From Siphonodentalium dalli (Eukaryota > Mollusca > Scaphopoda > Gadilida > Siphonodentaliidae), in contig CP136066.1 in assembly GCA_032622095.1 (NCBI GenBank), forward strand, positions 157,129,152-157,193,151: a stretch of 64,000 nt of DNA, read 5' to 3'. Below are positions 48,415 to 59,940 of the stretch, in pieces; within the stretch, counting starts at the first letter, position 1; each line of letters begins with the position of its first letter. The notes beneath the pieces were generated by a model. That model was not told the origin of the DNA. It ran no database searches and saw nothing but the letters and a program-made list of their open reading frames with translations. Made by a program: the position numbers and the translations under genes.

Positions 48415-49350
48415 TACAAGGGGAAAGCTGGCCAAGTTAACCGGGCTAGCCCAGTCTCTCAAACCAAGATGGCTCAGTTGACAGGGCAAGCTCGCCTAAT
48501 ATAAATGCAAACATTTTTTGCATGCGTCAGTATATGAGACCAGGCCAGCTCGCCCATATAAACACCCCATATAGCCATGCCAGCTCGCCCATATAAACTC
48601 CCCGGTTAGCCGGGCCAGCTCGCCCTATATTTATACCCGGTTAGCCGGGCCAGCTCATCCATATAGACACCCCAGTTAATCGGGCCAGCTCGCCCATATA
48701 AACAACCCTGTTAGACAGGCCAGATAATCCATATTGACATCCAGGTTAGCGGGGCCACCTCGCCCTATATTTACACCCCGGTTAGCCGGGCCAGCTCGCC
48801 CATATAAACAACCCAGTTAATCGGACCAGCTCACCCATATAAAGACCCCATAGCCGGGCCAGCTCACTCATATAAACACCCCAGGTTAGTCTGCACAGTT
48901 AGCCAGCCTAGCTTGTCCATATAAACACCCCGGTTAGATGGGCCAGCTCGCCCATATAAATATCCTGGTTAGCTGGGCCAGCTTGTCCATATAAACATCC
49001 TGATTAGCCGGGCCAGATTTCTGATACAAAACCCCGGTTAGCCGGGCTAGCTCACTCATATAAACACCCCCAGTTAGCCGGGTCAACTTGACCATTTTAA
49101 CAACCCGGTTATCCGGACTTGCAGCTCATATAAACACCCTGGTTAGACGGGCCAGCTCGCCCATATAAACACCCTGGTTAGCTGGGCCAGCTCGCCCACA
49201 TAAACATCCTGATTATTCGGGCCAGATTGCTGATATAAACACCCCGGTTAGCTGGGCTAGCTCACTCATATAAACACCCCCAGTTAGCCAGGTCAGCTTG
49301 ACCATTTTAACACCCCGGTCATCCGGGCCTGCTCGCCCATATTTAAACAC
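48415..49350. repeat. ~35-36-bp GC-rich minisatellite
   Basis: About 26 imperfect copies of 'ccatataaacaccccggtta' + 'gccgggccagctcgc', far more GC-rich than the surroundings. Groups of three to four units share variants (for example 'cattttaacaccccggt'), hinting at a higher-order pattern. Confidence 0.92.
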
Positions 49351-49436
49351 CCCTTAAGAACAATATGATTCTACAAACAACCATGGGCCTTTATTAGACA
49401 TGACCTATTCTAATGACCTACAGGTACTATTAAGTA

Positions 49437-49649
49437 CAGTAATGCCCTAAATAATCGACTCCTAAACCACAGCAGAATTATGGGTAACTTTTCAGGATTT
49501 AGTTAAAAATATGGCTTGTTGCCATTCATTGGAAAGCTCTCAGTGAGAGCTTTCCGATGAATGGCAACAAGCCATATTTCCGACTAAATCCTGAAAAGTT
49601 ACCCATAATTCAGCTGTGGTTAAGGAGTCGATTATTTAGGGCATTACTG
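49437..49649. mobile_element. MITE A, full-length copy with extended flanking repeat
   Basis: 213 bp perfect-type hairpin. Flanked by TA, but the wider flanks repeat as TACAGGTACTATTAAGTA (18 bp) on both sides (49419-49436 and 49650-49667). Confidence 0.88.
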
Positions 49650-49908
49650 TACAGGTACTATTAAGTATGTTAAGACAAGAGTGCAAATGCACCAATATAC
49701 AACAGGAAGAGCTCTCTCTGTCCAATGTCAATGCTGTGTGTTTGTCCAGATGAAGGTGTGTAGTCATTATTAATGGAAGATTATAACATCGGCCAGCATC
49801 TATTAGCACTTAGCCAAAAGGCTGAAAAATCAATTATTCCAATTATCTAAAACTGATCAAGTTCAAGCACTCGAGTCAACACGAGGTGGGTACATATCAT
49901 CTAATACT

Positions 49909-50333
49909 GGCCTTGAAATAGTGTGTCTGACATTTGCAGAATGAAGTTCCCGTAGAGTGAATTTAGTGATACTATCCAAGACAGCAGGCTAGCATGACCA
50001 AATCACCCAATGGGGACCTCATTCTGCTTAGTTCTCATCTTCTGGGAAGTATCTGTAGTCTCAAATTAACATTGTTCATGGTTACTTTTCCACCGTTTCT
50101 ATATCCCCTAATTTGCAGAAGATAAAATGCATATAAATCGAGGTGACTAATGGGTGAACATCACAAACTCTTTCAATCTGATTCCAAGTCACCCATAGCA
50201 TTTGAGGCCAAAGCAGTATGAGGTACACAGAGAGGTGAATTTGGTGACCCTAGCCCGCCGTGTGGGATAGCATCACTAAATTTACCCTCTGGGGACTTCA
50301 TTCTGCAAATGTCAGACACACTATTTCAAGGCT
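49909..50333. repeat. Foldback repeat B copy
   Basis: Starts GGCCTTGAAATAGTGTGTCT and ends AGACACACTATTTCAAGGCT; both termini and both arms intact. Confidence 0.82.
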
Positions 50334-50504
50334 TTATCTAATAAGCCAGTGAAGAGACCCCTTCATCATCAGTCAAGAGATAATGACAAATTTGCCATCC
50401 AACAATGATAATCATAATATCAAAACATCGGAATGGAGTGAGTCTGACTGACTAACTATTAGTCCCGGTGCATACATAAATTGTTGAAGAACACATGCAT
50501 GTAT

Positions 50505-50649
50505 AGTAATGCCCTAAATAATCGACTCCTTAACCACAACAGAATTATGGGTAATGTTTCAGGATTTAGTCGGATATATGGCTTGTTGCCATTCATTGGA
50601 ATGCTCTCAGTGAGAGCTTTCCGATGAATGGCAACAAGCCATATTTCCA
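50505..50649. mobile_element. MITE A copy, right end truncated
   Basis: Left arm from AGTAATGCCCTAAATAATCG; the right arm stops after 'aagccatatttcc'. A TTAA-family element follows at about 50690. Confidence 0.8.
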
Positions 50650-51809
50650 GTTTGTAAGAATGACCACTGTTCATGTTGCTTAACACTTTCTTTAAGTAAT
50701 GGATTCTCCAATACAGTAAGAAAAGTACACATTGGAATTGTCTATTATTCATAATTGCGGATAATAAAAGTGCAAAAGGATTCCTATTCAATGGCGGGAA
50801 ATGTTTAAGGAATATGTTCAACAAACATCTTATTATCTAACAATTCCTAACGGAACTACTCAGTATTCAGTATAGAAAGGATTAACTTGCTTTAGTAAAT
50901 AGTAGCAAGTCCTGGCCGACATTATAGAAATCTTTGAACACTTCGATAAAATCTTCTGGCAACCTGGTGTACTATAGGGACATTAAATCCAAAATAACCA
51001 TTCTAACATGGTATGAATAGCACCAAACCACGAGAGATGGAGCTCAAAAGTTTTTTTTTTAAATCCCTTGCGTGTTTGAGGAGATGGGCATCAGGGGCAG
51101 AGTATGCGGATGGATTCAGATCTGAAACACAAGATGGCTGCTGATGTTTTTTTTTTAATATTTGGAGAGAAAAAAATTGATGACAATCAAATGTGAGATG
51201 TGACCTGTAGGATGTGCTGAGCGTCTGTCACATACACAGACAGATGGATGGATGACAGACACCAAACATTTGTCATGTTGGGCTAAATAGAATAACACAG
51301 AAAATGCAAATGTGATTAAACATCCTTTGAAAGTACTCCTGATTGGGAATCTCCATATCAAATTTTATTAAGATCCGATAACCCACATATACTTCGTTGA
51401 TAATTTAAGATGGAAGCAGGGACCCGCCTATAGAATTCAAATTGGTAAAGTCACTTCTCTCTATTAGATTATTAGGGAGAAATGGACTGTTATTTTAGGA
51501 GAATTTACTATCTAACATCACCTTTCTGCTGTGATATATATTACGCATAATTCCATTATAATGAGTAAGTACACAATTATTATCAGTAAATGCCCATGAA
51601 AATGCTGTTTAAATATGCAAACTGGTTTATGAGAGAGAAGTCACTTCTCCCTAGAACAAAAATAGGGAGAAGTGGCACATTTTAGGGAGAATATGTCTCC
51701 CAAATTATCCTCTAGGCTCTAGACAAAGTCATTCCTGGATGCCCCCAATGTTTTTATTCAAAATGTGGGCTATCAATGAATATTGATTTTATTTTGATAT
51801 TATTTTGAT

Positions 51810-52145
51810 ATTATTTTGTAACAAGCTGATGTGCCCGACTTCATCCGCCTGGGCAGAATATACAGCGCCTGGATAAACTTCACATGTGAAATTGGACCCA
51901 CTCATATTGTCCCGGGGACAAAGTAGGCCGACATACCAAATTTGAGTCGGATCGGTTGAGGTCCAGGAACATGCCTACATGAGCATATATGAGCGAAGTC
52001 AAGGTCAAGGACATGGTCACACGTGAAATTGGACCCACCCATATTGTTCCCAGGATCAAATTAGGCCTAAAAACCAAATTTGAGTCAGATCAGTCAAGCA
52101 GTTTTCGAGTCTATAACACACATACATACAGACAGACAGAAGTTC
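51810..52145. repeat. Interspersed repeat with two inner copies
   Basis: 'gtgaaattggacccactcat' and 'gtgaaattggacccacccat' about 130 bp apart; ends in 'acatacatacagacagacag'. The long frames here are repeat products. 51480-51720 has 'tagggagaagtg' repeats. Confidence 0.65.
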
Positions 52146-52956
52146 CAAAATATATAGATCATGTTCTAAATATAGTATCAATTAATGGGACACTTACTTG
52201 TTCTATATATAGTACTTTTAGATAGAGGCCTCCAGTGTGGTGCTCCGAACAAACGCGAGCCACAAACTGTCTCAAATTGGTTGTATTTAATTGTAATATT
52301 AAGTGCGAATCAAGTAGATAAGCCCTGGGTGTACATGTATTATATGCTTATATTCTATACTTAAAATAACCAAAAACACAAATAAAAAAAGACGGTGGTG
52401 AATATAAGCGACCAATATTGAACGGCACAGAGTTATTTTAAATGTGAAAAAAATCTAAATAAAATCAATATTAATCGAGACGTGTTTCTGGACAGGGATC
52501 TTCTAGTCATATTTATTATTTCATACCCAGGAAACTATATAAATCATGTTGCAGAAGAGATAATCCAACTTTAAAATTATTTCCTATAATAAGTTCAACA
52601 AATGACCATGCATGTAATATCTCTTCGGCTGCTTATATTTCCTGAATCCCTCAAAATTAATAATAGACAGTTCCAATGTATACTTTTATAATTGGGTGGG
52701 AGAAACCATTCAGTAAAGGAATGGTTAAACTGGTTCCAAATGTAATGTGTAATCACTCAACACTGACAACAAATTAATAAGAATGACATTTTACGTGCTG
52801 TGAGGAGTTGCACGCAGGAAGCCAAAGGGAGAGATTCACCAAAATTTCTATTAAGGTGAGGTGCCGAGATGGCTTTTTTCCGCACCGATAGCCAGTCTTG
52901 TTAAACATGTCACTTATTTCTGACTCATCTCCCTTTCAATTTCAACGGTGTTAATA

Positions 52957-53126
52957 CAGTAATGCCCTAAATAATTGACTCCTTAACCACAGCATAATTA
53001 TGGATAATTTTTCAGGATTTAATCGGAAATATGGCTTGTTGCCATTCATTGGAAAGCTCTCAGTATCCTGAAAAATTACCCATAATTCTGCTGTGGTTAA
53101 GTAGTCGATTATTTAGATCTTTACTG
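52957..53126. mobile_element. MITE A copy with internal deletion
   Basis: CAGTAATGCCCTAAATAATT after TA, ends ATCTTTACTG before TA; the part of the right arm with the Trp-less loop (tttccgatgaatggcaac) is deleted. Confidence 0.83.
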
Positions 53127-53722
53127 TAATCAGAAAAGATGTCTAATATACCATGATTACAACACATAGGGGAGATCAGGGTGGGGGGAGATTGGGGACG
53201 TCAAATCTCTTGTATTTGCAGCCGAAGATTTATGCAAGACTGGAAAAATTGGTTATCTGAGTTCCACCTTAATGCTGCCAGTGGAGATTACCCTATCAGA
53301 CACCAATGCAGGTAAAATCATGCACAGGTAGCCGGTGATGGAATCTGTCAAGATGCTAGATATCGCACCATGACTCTCCACATGCAGGGAGGGGAGCAGA
53401 GCTGTGGTATCTACAGATAGTGTTGGTCCATGTTATATGTCACGCTACCAATCTGGCTTCTTCCTGACGTTTTGTTTGATAACCGATATTCAAATTAAAT
53501 CAATATATTCTAACCACAAATATCCCTTTATCTCCAAGAATAGACACTTCTTTGTTAAGGTGTATAAGAGCACCTGTGAGAATAATTATCAGGTGTCCAG
53601 ACAAATTTTTTTTTTAACCCTTTCTATACTGAATGGATTCTCCCACCCAGTTATAAAAAGTATATAATGTGGTCTATTATTTATTTGGAGGGATGTTCTG
53701 GTAATATATATAGAGGATCTAC

Positions 53723-53853
53723 AATGAGTCCCCAGTTTATAGTGGAATTTACAAAACGAGTCCAGTAAATTAGGTCTGGACTGAGCCTTTGGCGAGGTCC
53801 ATACATAATTTACTGGACGAGTTTTGTAAATTCCGCTATAAACTGGGGACTCC
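53723..53853. repeat. Foldback element with ~50-bp arms
   Basis: Arms gagtccccagtttatagtgg...cgagtccagtaaatta and taatttactggacgagtttt...ctataaactggggactcc pair almost perfectly around a ~30-bp loop. Confidence 0.8.
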
Positions 53854-53859
53854 TTGCAG

Positions 53860-55440
53860 ATTCTATTTATTACATGATCCAAAACCTCGATAAAACATAC
53901 TTAAATCAACAAATAGGACGTGAAACTAACATCGGCTTCCATTATGCATGCGATGAGGTTTCAAGTAATTATGAGTTGCTTGTCCGCGTAAAGAAATAGT
54001 CCCAGATAAACAAAGACTTTGTGACATATTTAATGGCGTATATCTAATAAAATAACTTTTCAAACTCTTCATTCATTGGAGTTTGTTGGGAAAATATTGG
54101 AAGCCATAGTATTTTGAGACATAGCGTATATAATGTAAACAGACGACAAACCGGAAGTCAAAGGTCACCTGGCACTATTTCCTGTTATTAAACGATTGTT
54201 TAATATCACAATTTATAGAATGGGTTTATTGAATGGAATAAGGGTAGGATCATGTAATAAATATCGGTACCAACTTGAATTCAACAGCACAAATACTTTC
54301 TCTTGTGGAGGGGTGAGTAGGGAAATGTTAAATCTCATATCTCTGCCTCTACATGTATTTTAACGAATATGAACCAAGGACCGTTCACACATCTATTGGT
54401 CTAGCAATCCATATGGAAATTTTTAGTTGAAGTGAATTCATTGAAATGAAAGGTTCTGAAAATGAATCCATCACCAGAGGCTTGTGCTACCACCTACATC
54501 ATATATGCTCGTCTCTGTATCCTGTCCAAGAAGAAAACAGATCTAAAAACTCCGCTAGTGGACCCCGACGGCCACAAATTAGACTCGAGACAGACCCTAC
54601 AATTTTATTTATAGCAGGCTGCTGAACACATATACCCATATCAAATCTGTCACGCTGTTAAGTCTGCCCATAAGGACGTTTCTTCTGATGTAATGTATGG
54701 ATGAATACAGAGAAGATAAAGGTTAAGTCTGTATCTCAGCTCCTTTTTGACTGGTCAGCCATTTGAGCAAATAATGTAGTATATATCATAGACTATATAC
54801 TGTATAGGTACAGACTAAACAATTCCCGTGTAATTAAAGCCAATATAAATGAATTTGGTAGATTTACATCAAACTTATTCTGAAAAATGGGGTGGGAGGG
54901 CGAATTTTATATTTTATATTTTATTCTTCCTAACATAAATGGTCGTGGTCAGTTCTAGATATTGAAGCAGTATCCTATCTTTTATAATAAAAGGTGATTT
55001 AGAATGTCCAGTTTGATCAAAATGGACTGATTTCTGGGTCTTCGAGATGTAATTTGGTGGTTAAGGCATGAGAAAAAGGTTTACATAAAAATTATCCAAA
55101 TAAAAAAAAAAATTGAGGAAGGGAATAAAAATAGGGTCGGGATGGGATGTAAATCTAGCTATTTTTTATATTGGCCTATTAAAAGTGGAATAATAATCAT
55201 CCCGAGGTGGTTAGCAATGCAAGACTATCTGACATAAAATTACTTCATAATAATTTTTGATTCACAGTTCCTATTTGACCTGGGGGCTCTATTTAAACAA
55301 ATCTGAACGTGTCAACTGGGGACCATCCACACCAAATATGACCCCATTTGAGTCTTACTGTTCAAGGAGTAGGTGCTTAACAAGAACACGCCGTCGGGGC
55401 ATGACATAATACACCATTTCTGGAGTAGAGCGGGGCAAGG
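53860..55440. other. Intron, nothing identified
   Basis: No element boundaries or exons recognised; AT-rich with short poly-A runs. Confidence 0.5.
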
Positions 55441-56382
55441 TTTAATTCATTTGTTTGAAACCTTTGACTTTAAGACGAAATGATAACAAAAATAAAACAC
55501 AATAACTTGGAAACCGCATATCAGGTAAAATCTAAGTCGAAAAAGGGGCATAACTCAGACAAAATCATGCGGACGAAGCCCATATTCGAACTTGATCTGT
55601 ATTTTTAGGTGGTAAACTAATATACCAAATTTGGTTCAGTTCACTTGATTCAATCTAAATTTATCATCCGGAAAGTGCAAATCAGGTAAAATCTAAGTCG
55701 AAAAAGGGACATAACTCAATCAAAATCATGCGGACGAAACCTATATTCGAACCTGATCTGTATTTTGGTGTGGTAAACTAACATACCAAATTTGGTTCAG
55801 TTCACTCAATTCAATCTAAAGTTATCATCCGGACGGACCGACGGACGGACAACTCATTTACATAATATGACCTTTTTTTCAAACAGGCGTATAAAAAATT
55901 GTTGATGGATTGATGGACAGCTCCACCCGAGACTCTGGTGAGCAAGAAACAGCCCAGATATATTAAAGCAGAAGTCAATCTGAATATGATTGGATTATAA
56001 TATTGTTACCAATATCCGGAAGACCGCGATCAATACGGAAGGGCATCAAAGACATCTGATTAGGACGCATGATGAATACCTATATACTGTGTGATTACTA
56101 AAAATTACTGCTATAACATCATTCGATAACTTAATATTCACAAGTTAATAATAGGGCAATGACTTCGAGAAACACGTGGTGTCTAGAAAACATTAATGCT
56201 CAAAAGGCTGAGTTATTTAAACATCTATGGCCTGTGACACATGGAAGCAATTGGGAATTCCAAACCAACAATAATGCCAGCAAAATTATAATAATAACTT
56301 TTACAACCTACAATATTCTTCAACTCAAACTTGAATTGATTTTGTTTATTATCCTGTTTGGGTTCGTTGTGATGGTACTTAA

Positions 56383-56534
56383 CCCTTTCAGTGTCAAGTC
56401 TGATTTTTGTATCAAACCATATTTCCAGCTCAGAGCTCTTTCCATCAATGTATCACATTATTATAATCAATAAATTTGAAAAATGATCAAGGAAATATGG
56501 GTTTATACAAAAATCAGACTTGGCACTGAAAGGG
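56383..56534. mobile_element. Palindromic TTAA MITE, 152 bp
   Basis: CCCTTTCAGTGTCAAGTCTG at one end and CAGACTTGGCACTGAAAGGG at the other, flanked by TTAA at 56379-56382 and 56535-56538. The arms continue with gatttttgta/tacaaaaatc. Confidence 0.85.
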
Positions 56535-56760
56535 TTAAAAGACAATGAGACATTTGTTTTAACCCCTCATGACCACATTACTAAATGGCTGTTCAGTAAC
56601 TGTAAGCAGTCAGACCAGGGAGTCGAAAAAAAATTCAGATAATTTATGATGGGGTGGGTGGTTAATGAGGACCCAAAAGCAATTTTTTCCACAGCACAAA
56701 CACAATTTTCCTACTTATTTTTTTTAACTATTTCTGGCCATAAAACTTAGAGATAATGTA

Positions 56761-56879
56761 CCCTTTCAGTGCCAAGTCCGATTTTTGTATCAACCCATAT
56801 TTCCTTGATCATTTTTCAAATTTATTGATTATAATAATGTGATATATTGATGGAAAGAGCTCTAAGAGCTCTGAAAGGG
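56761..56879. mobile_element. Second copy of the palindromic TTAA MITE, degraded
   Basis: Starts CCCTTTCAGTGCCAAGTCCG, ends CTCTGAAAGGG then TTAA (56880-56883). The left flank is GTA rather than TTAA and the right arm is shortened, so it is a decayed relative of 56383-56534, inverted inside. Confidence 0.7.
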
Positions 56880-57022
56880 TTAACACCAAAACTGCCTTTA
56901 GACTTTCAGAAATAAATGTTTCTTGTTGTACAATTACTGAATACCAGGCATATGCCAGTCTAGGTGACTCTGAACATAAAAATATTGAACACATTACATA
57001 AGCAATCACTACCATGAAATTA

Positions 57023-57339
57023 TAGTGCTGTAACGATACACTTGGTCATGATATGATACGTATCACAATACATGATCAATGATACAATACGTATCACGAT
57101 ATATGATATGAATTTGAGATTGACATTGTGGATTGTATTACATCATAATACAAATCTTATTGCACGCAAATTTAAAATTGGTTTTGCTGATTAAATTATA
57201 TCATGATACAAGTCTTACACGATGAAGATTTCAGTTTGACATTGCCGATTCTACCAAGACATAAAATATATACGATGGGAATTTTTTATTGACATTTTTG
57301 ACATTTCAGATTATTGTTAGTCATAATACAAACTTTAAA
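57023..57339. repeat. Divergent edge of the satellite fused to a hAT-type terminal sequence
   Basis: Begins with gctgtaacgatacacttggt, a terminus style seen in hAT-like short elements, then dense gatacgtatcac repeats. These grade into heavily diverged satellite-like units (cataatacaa and gacattg motifs near 57150-57290). A matching end in the opposite orientation lies at 63901-63937. Confidence 0.55.
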
Positions 57340-58000
57340 CAAGGTGGATTTAAGATTAACATGGCCAATTGTATCATATCGTGGTATAAAACGATTACAA
57401 AATGGATTGACAATATGCTGTCATATTATATCATAATACAAACTTTATACAACGTGGATTTAAGATTAACATGGCCAATTGTATTATATCGTGGTATAAA
57501 CCTAATACACAATGGATTGACAATATGATGTCATATTATATCATAATACATACCTTATAGGATGCGGATTTAAGATTAACATGGCCAATTGTATTATATC
57601 GTGGTATAAACCTAATACACAATGGATTGACAATATGATGTCATATTATATCATAATACATACCTTATAGGATGCGGATTTAAGATTAACATGGTCAATT
57701 GTATTATATCGTGGTATAAACCTAATACACAATGGATTGACAATATGCTGTCATATTATATCATAATACATACCTTATAGGATGCGGATTTAAGATTAAC
57801 ATGGTCAATTGTATTATATCATGGTATAAACCTAATACACAATGGATTGACAATATGATGTCATATTATATCATAATACATACCTTATAGGATGCGGATT
57901 TAAGATTAACATGGTCAATTGTATTATATCGTGGTATAAACCTAATACAAAATGGATTGACAATATGATGTCATATTATATCATAATACATACCGTATAG
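57340..58000. repeat. 110-bp tandem array (distal block, interrupted by hAT element)
   Basis: Six further 110-bp units of the exon-derived satellite, with TAAGATTAAC at 57351, 57461, 57571, 57681, 57791 and 57901. They are very uniform; most differ at only a few bases (atggccaatt or atggtcaatt; ctaatacac instead of ctaatacaa). The seventh is cut after ccgtatag by the hAT insertion and resumes at 59941. Each carries the decoy donor TATAAG|GTATGT on the gene strand. Confidence 0.94.
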
Positions 58001-59932
58001 CAGGGACCAGCCGAGAGGGCGACGTGGGCGAAGAAGTCGCCCTATCGCCGTCCACTTCGCCTTATTTTTGCAGTCGGGCGAAGTTTAAGTCGCCCTCCAA
58101 TTTTGAGAATTTTTTTTTTTTTGTTAAATATTTTTTTTCAATTTTTCAATTTTGAGAAGTCGCCTAACAAAAATGGCTAAGTTACTAGCAAACACTGTCT
58201 GCAGTAGTATCTCAGTGGTGTCCGTTTGAAGTACCAACACCTCTAACATCAATCACAACGCACCACTCACATATGATCATTGGCACGCGGCGTATATCCT
58301 TTGTGTACCATGAGACAGGCCTGGGTGTTTTTACTGTTTATCGAAACAACGTCGTCGGCGTTCTCAATAAGTGTATACAGTCGGCATTTTGAACTTTCAA
58401 GTTGAGAGTCTCCCTGGCTTCATTTATAGTGAAGATATCTCACTGACATCTGGTGTTCACACATTTTATTGTTTCCGCAACCATGCAGGTATAAGCAAGA
58501 AGGTATATAAGAGCAAGACATGTATTGTAAAACAAAACACTACAATGTCTCTTGTGTCGTGGTTAAGTGGTAAAGTCAGTAAAAAACGTAAATCTCCCGA
58601 GGATGACGATTTTCATCCCGTGGAAAACTCTCATAAAAAGTTTTTAAAATCCTTGAATCAAAATTCGTTTGACTGGTATGTTAAAGACGAAAGTGGTAAA
58701 TGGCATTGCTCCGTTTGCCGTTCTGCGAAACACGACAACGCCTATGCCAATGGGCGTGACAATCCGGCGAAAACAACAAATCACCGACGACATGCAACGT
58801 GTAAGTATTAAAAATATCCCAAACTCCATCCATCAAGTTCTTATCTTTTATCTTTTATATGCCTTATAGTTATGATTCATTTCCCTATTCGCTGATGAAT
58901 ATTTTTCAACACTCATTCAATTATATGAAACACGTGGCTTCAATTTAAACACCCATTTTGAGCCCCAGTCATTCTTTATTAATACGTCGATAATACGTAT
59001 TTTCTACTTTCTAATGTTCATCAACAGTATAGCACGTGGTTTTAAACACGCATCGATTATATGAAACACATGGCTTCAATTTAAACACCCATTTTGAGCC
59101 CCAGTCATTACGTCGATAAAACGTATTTTTCTACAATCTGTTTATCAACAATATAGCACGTGGTTTTAAAACACCCACGATGAGCCCCACGCATTCTTTA
59201 TCACAGTGTCGTGACGACATGAAAACAAACGAGCATATTTCCCCCCGTTGGAACCTCCTAATCTCTTGCCACAATGTCTCATTGTCTGCATCTGCTTTGT
59301 GCACTTGCTTTGTTATTTTAGCGGATTAATGACGGTGAATTCTTTTGATAACTTTATGACTTCAGACAATAAATTGCCCTAATTAAACCACACCTTGCAA
59401 TGAAAATTACAACTCACACCTCTCACAATGTGTCAATTCATCACTCCATCTATGGAGTTTGGTTAAAGAAATTTTAAAACAAATTCTTTGTGAAGCATAT
59501 TAAAATTTCAAACGGGATTACTAACAGAGCGCAGTAAAAGTGTTCATGATTTCGTTTCGTTTCGGTTTGATAAATATTGTTGGCATTTTTAAAAACCCGA
59601 AAAATATGGAAATAAAATCCTGTCATTCTCCGGAATTTCTCCCACAATTACGATATAAAATGCTGCTATCCTCTCACAATTATGTTTGGGTATTATTAAT
59701 AGTTATTAGGGTCATGAAGTGAACATAATGACTCCATATTTCAACCATTGTTTCATAAGTTTAATTGACATATTTCATCTCTCCTATTTTCGTTCTATAG
59801 CGACTCCTGTCGTAGTAATGATCAATTTAAATTTTGTAGACTCACTTCGCCCTATAGAACGGCCACTTCGCCTTATCTTTATAGTAGGGCGAAGTCATTT
59901 CGCCCTGAAAATCGGGTCTAGGCGGGTCCCTG
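58001..59932. mobile_element. hAT-superfamily DNA transposon, 1932 bp
   Basis: Starts CAGGGACCAGCC and ends GGCGGGTCCCTG, giving short terminal inverted repeats (CAGGGACC). It is flanked by an exact 8-bp direct repeat CCGTATAG (57993-58000 and 59933-59940), the target duplication length of hAT elements. Subterminal regions share further inverted blocks (cacttcgcctta, gggcgaagt, cgccct). It interrupts the 110-bp satellite in mid-unit. The single recognisable coding segment is an N-terminal zinc-finger exon at 58545-58800; no transposase catalytic or dimerisation domain was seen, so this copy looks non-autonomous. An internal direct repeat (cacgtggcttcaatttaaac) occurs near 58930 and 59065. Confidence 0.93.
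58545..58800 (+). CDS. Zinc-finger (BED/TTF-like) N-terminal exon inside hAT element
   Basis: Reading frame opening MSLVSWLSGKVSKKRKSPED, lysine-rich, then FDWYVKDESGKWHCSVCRSA and a His/Cys cluster NHRRHATC before GTAAGT at 58801. Aromatic residues ahead of a CxxC pair and a trailing H-x3-C resemble the DNA-binding fingers at the start of hAT transposases and of domesticated TTF/BED proteins. The frame is open upstream to 58371, but the ATG at 58545 is preferred because the protein character starts there. The consensus donor at 58801 implies further exons, which are not apparent before the element ends at 59932. It may be a deleted transposase or a captured exon. Confidence 0.6.
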
Positions 59933-59940
59933 CCGTATAG

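Noticed and set aside
48415-49350. Regular repeats resembling a CRISPR array
   Set aside because: Head-to-tail minisatellite without unique spacers, in a eukaryotic intron.
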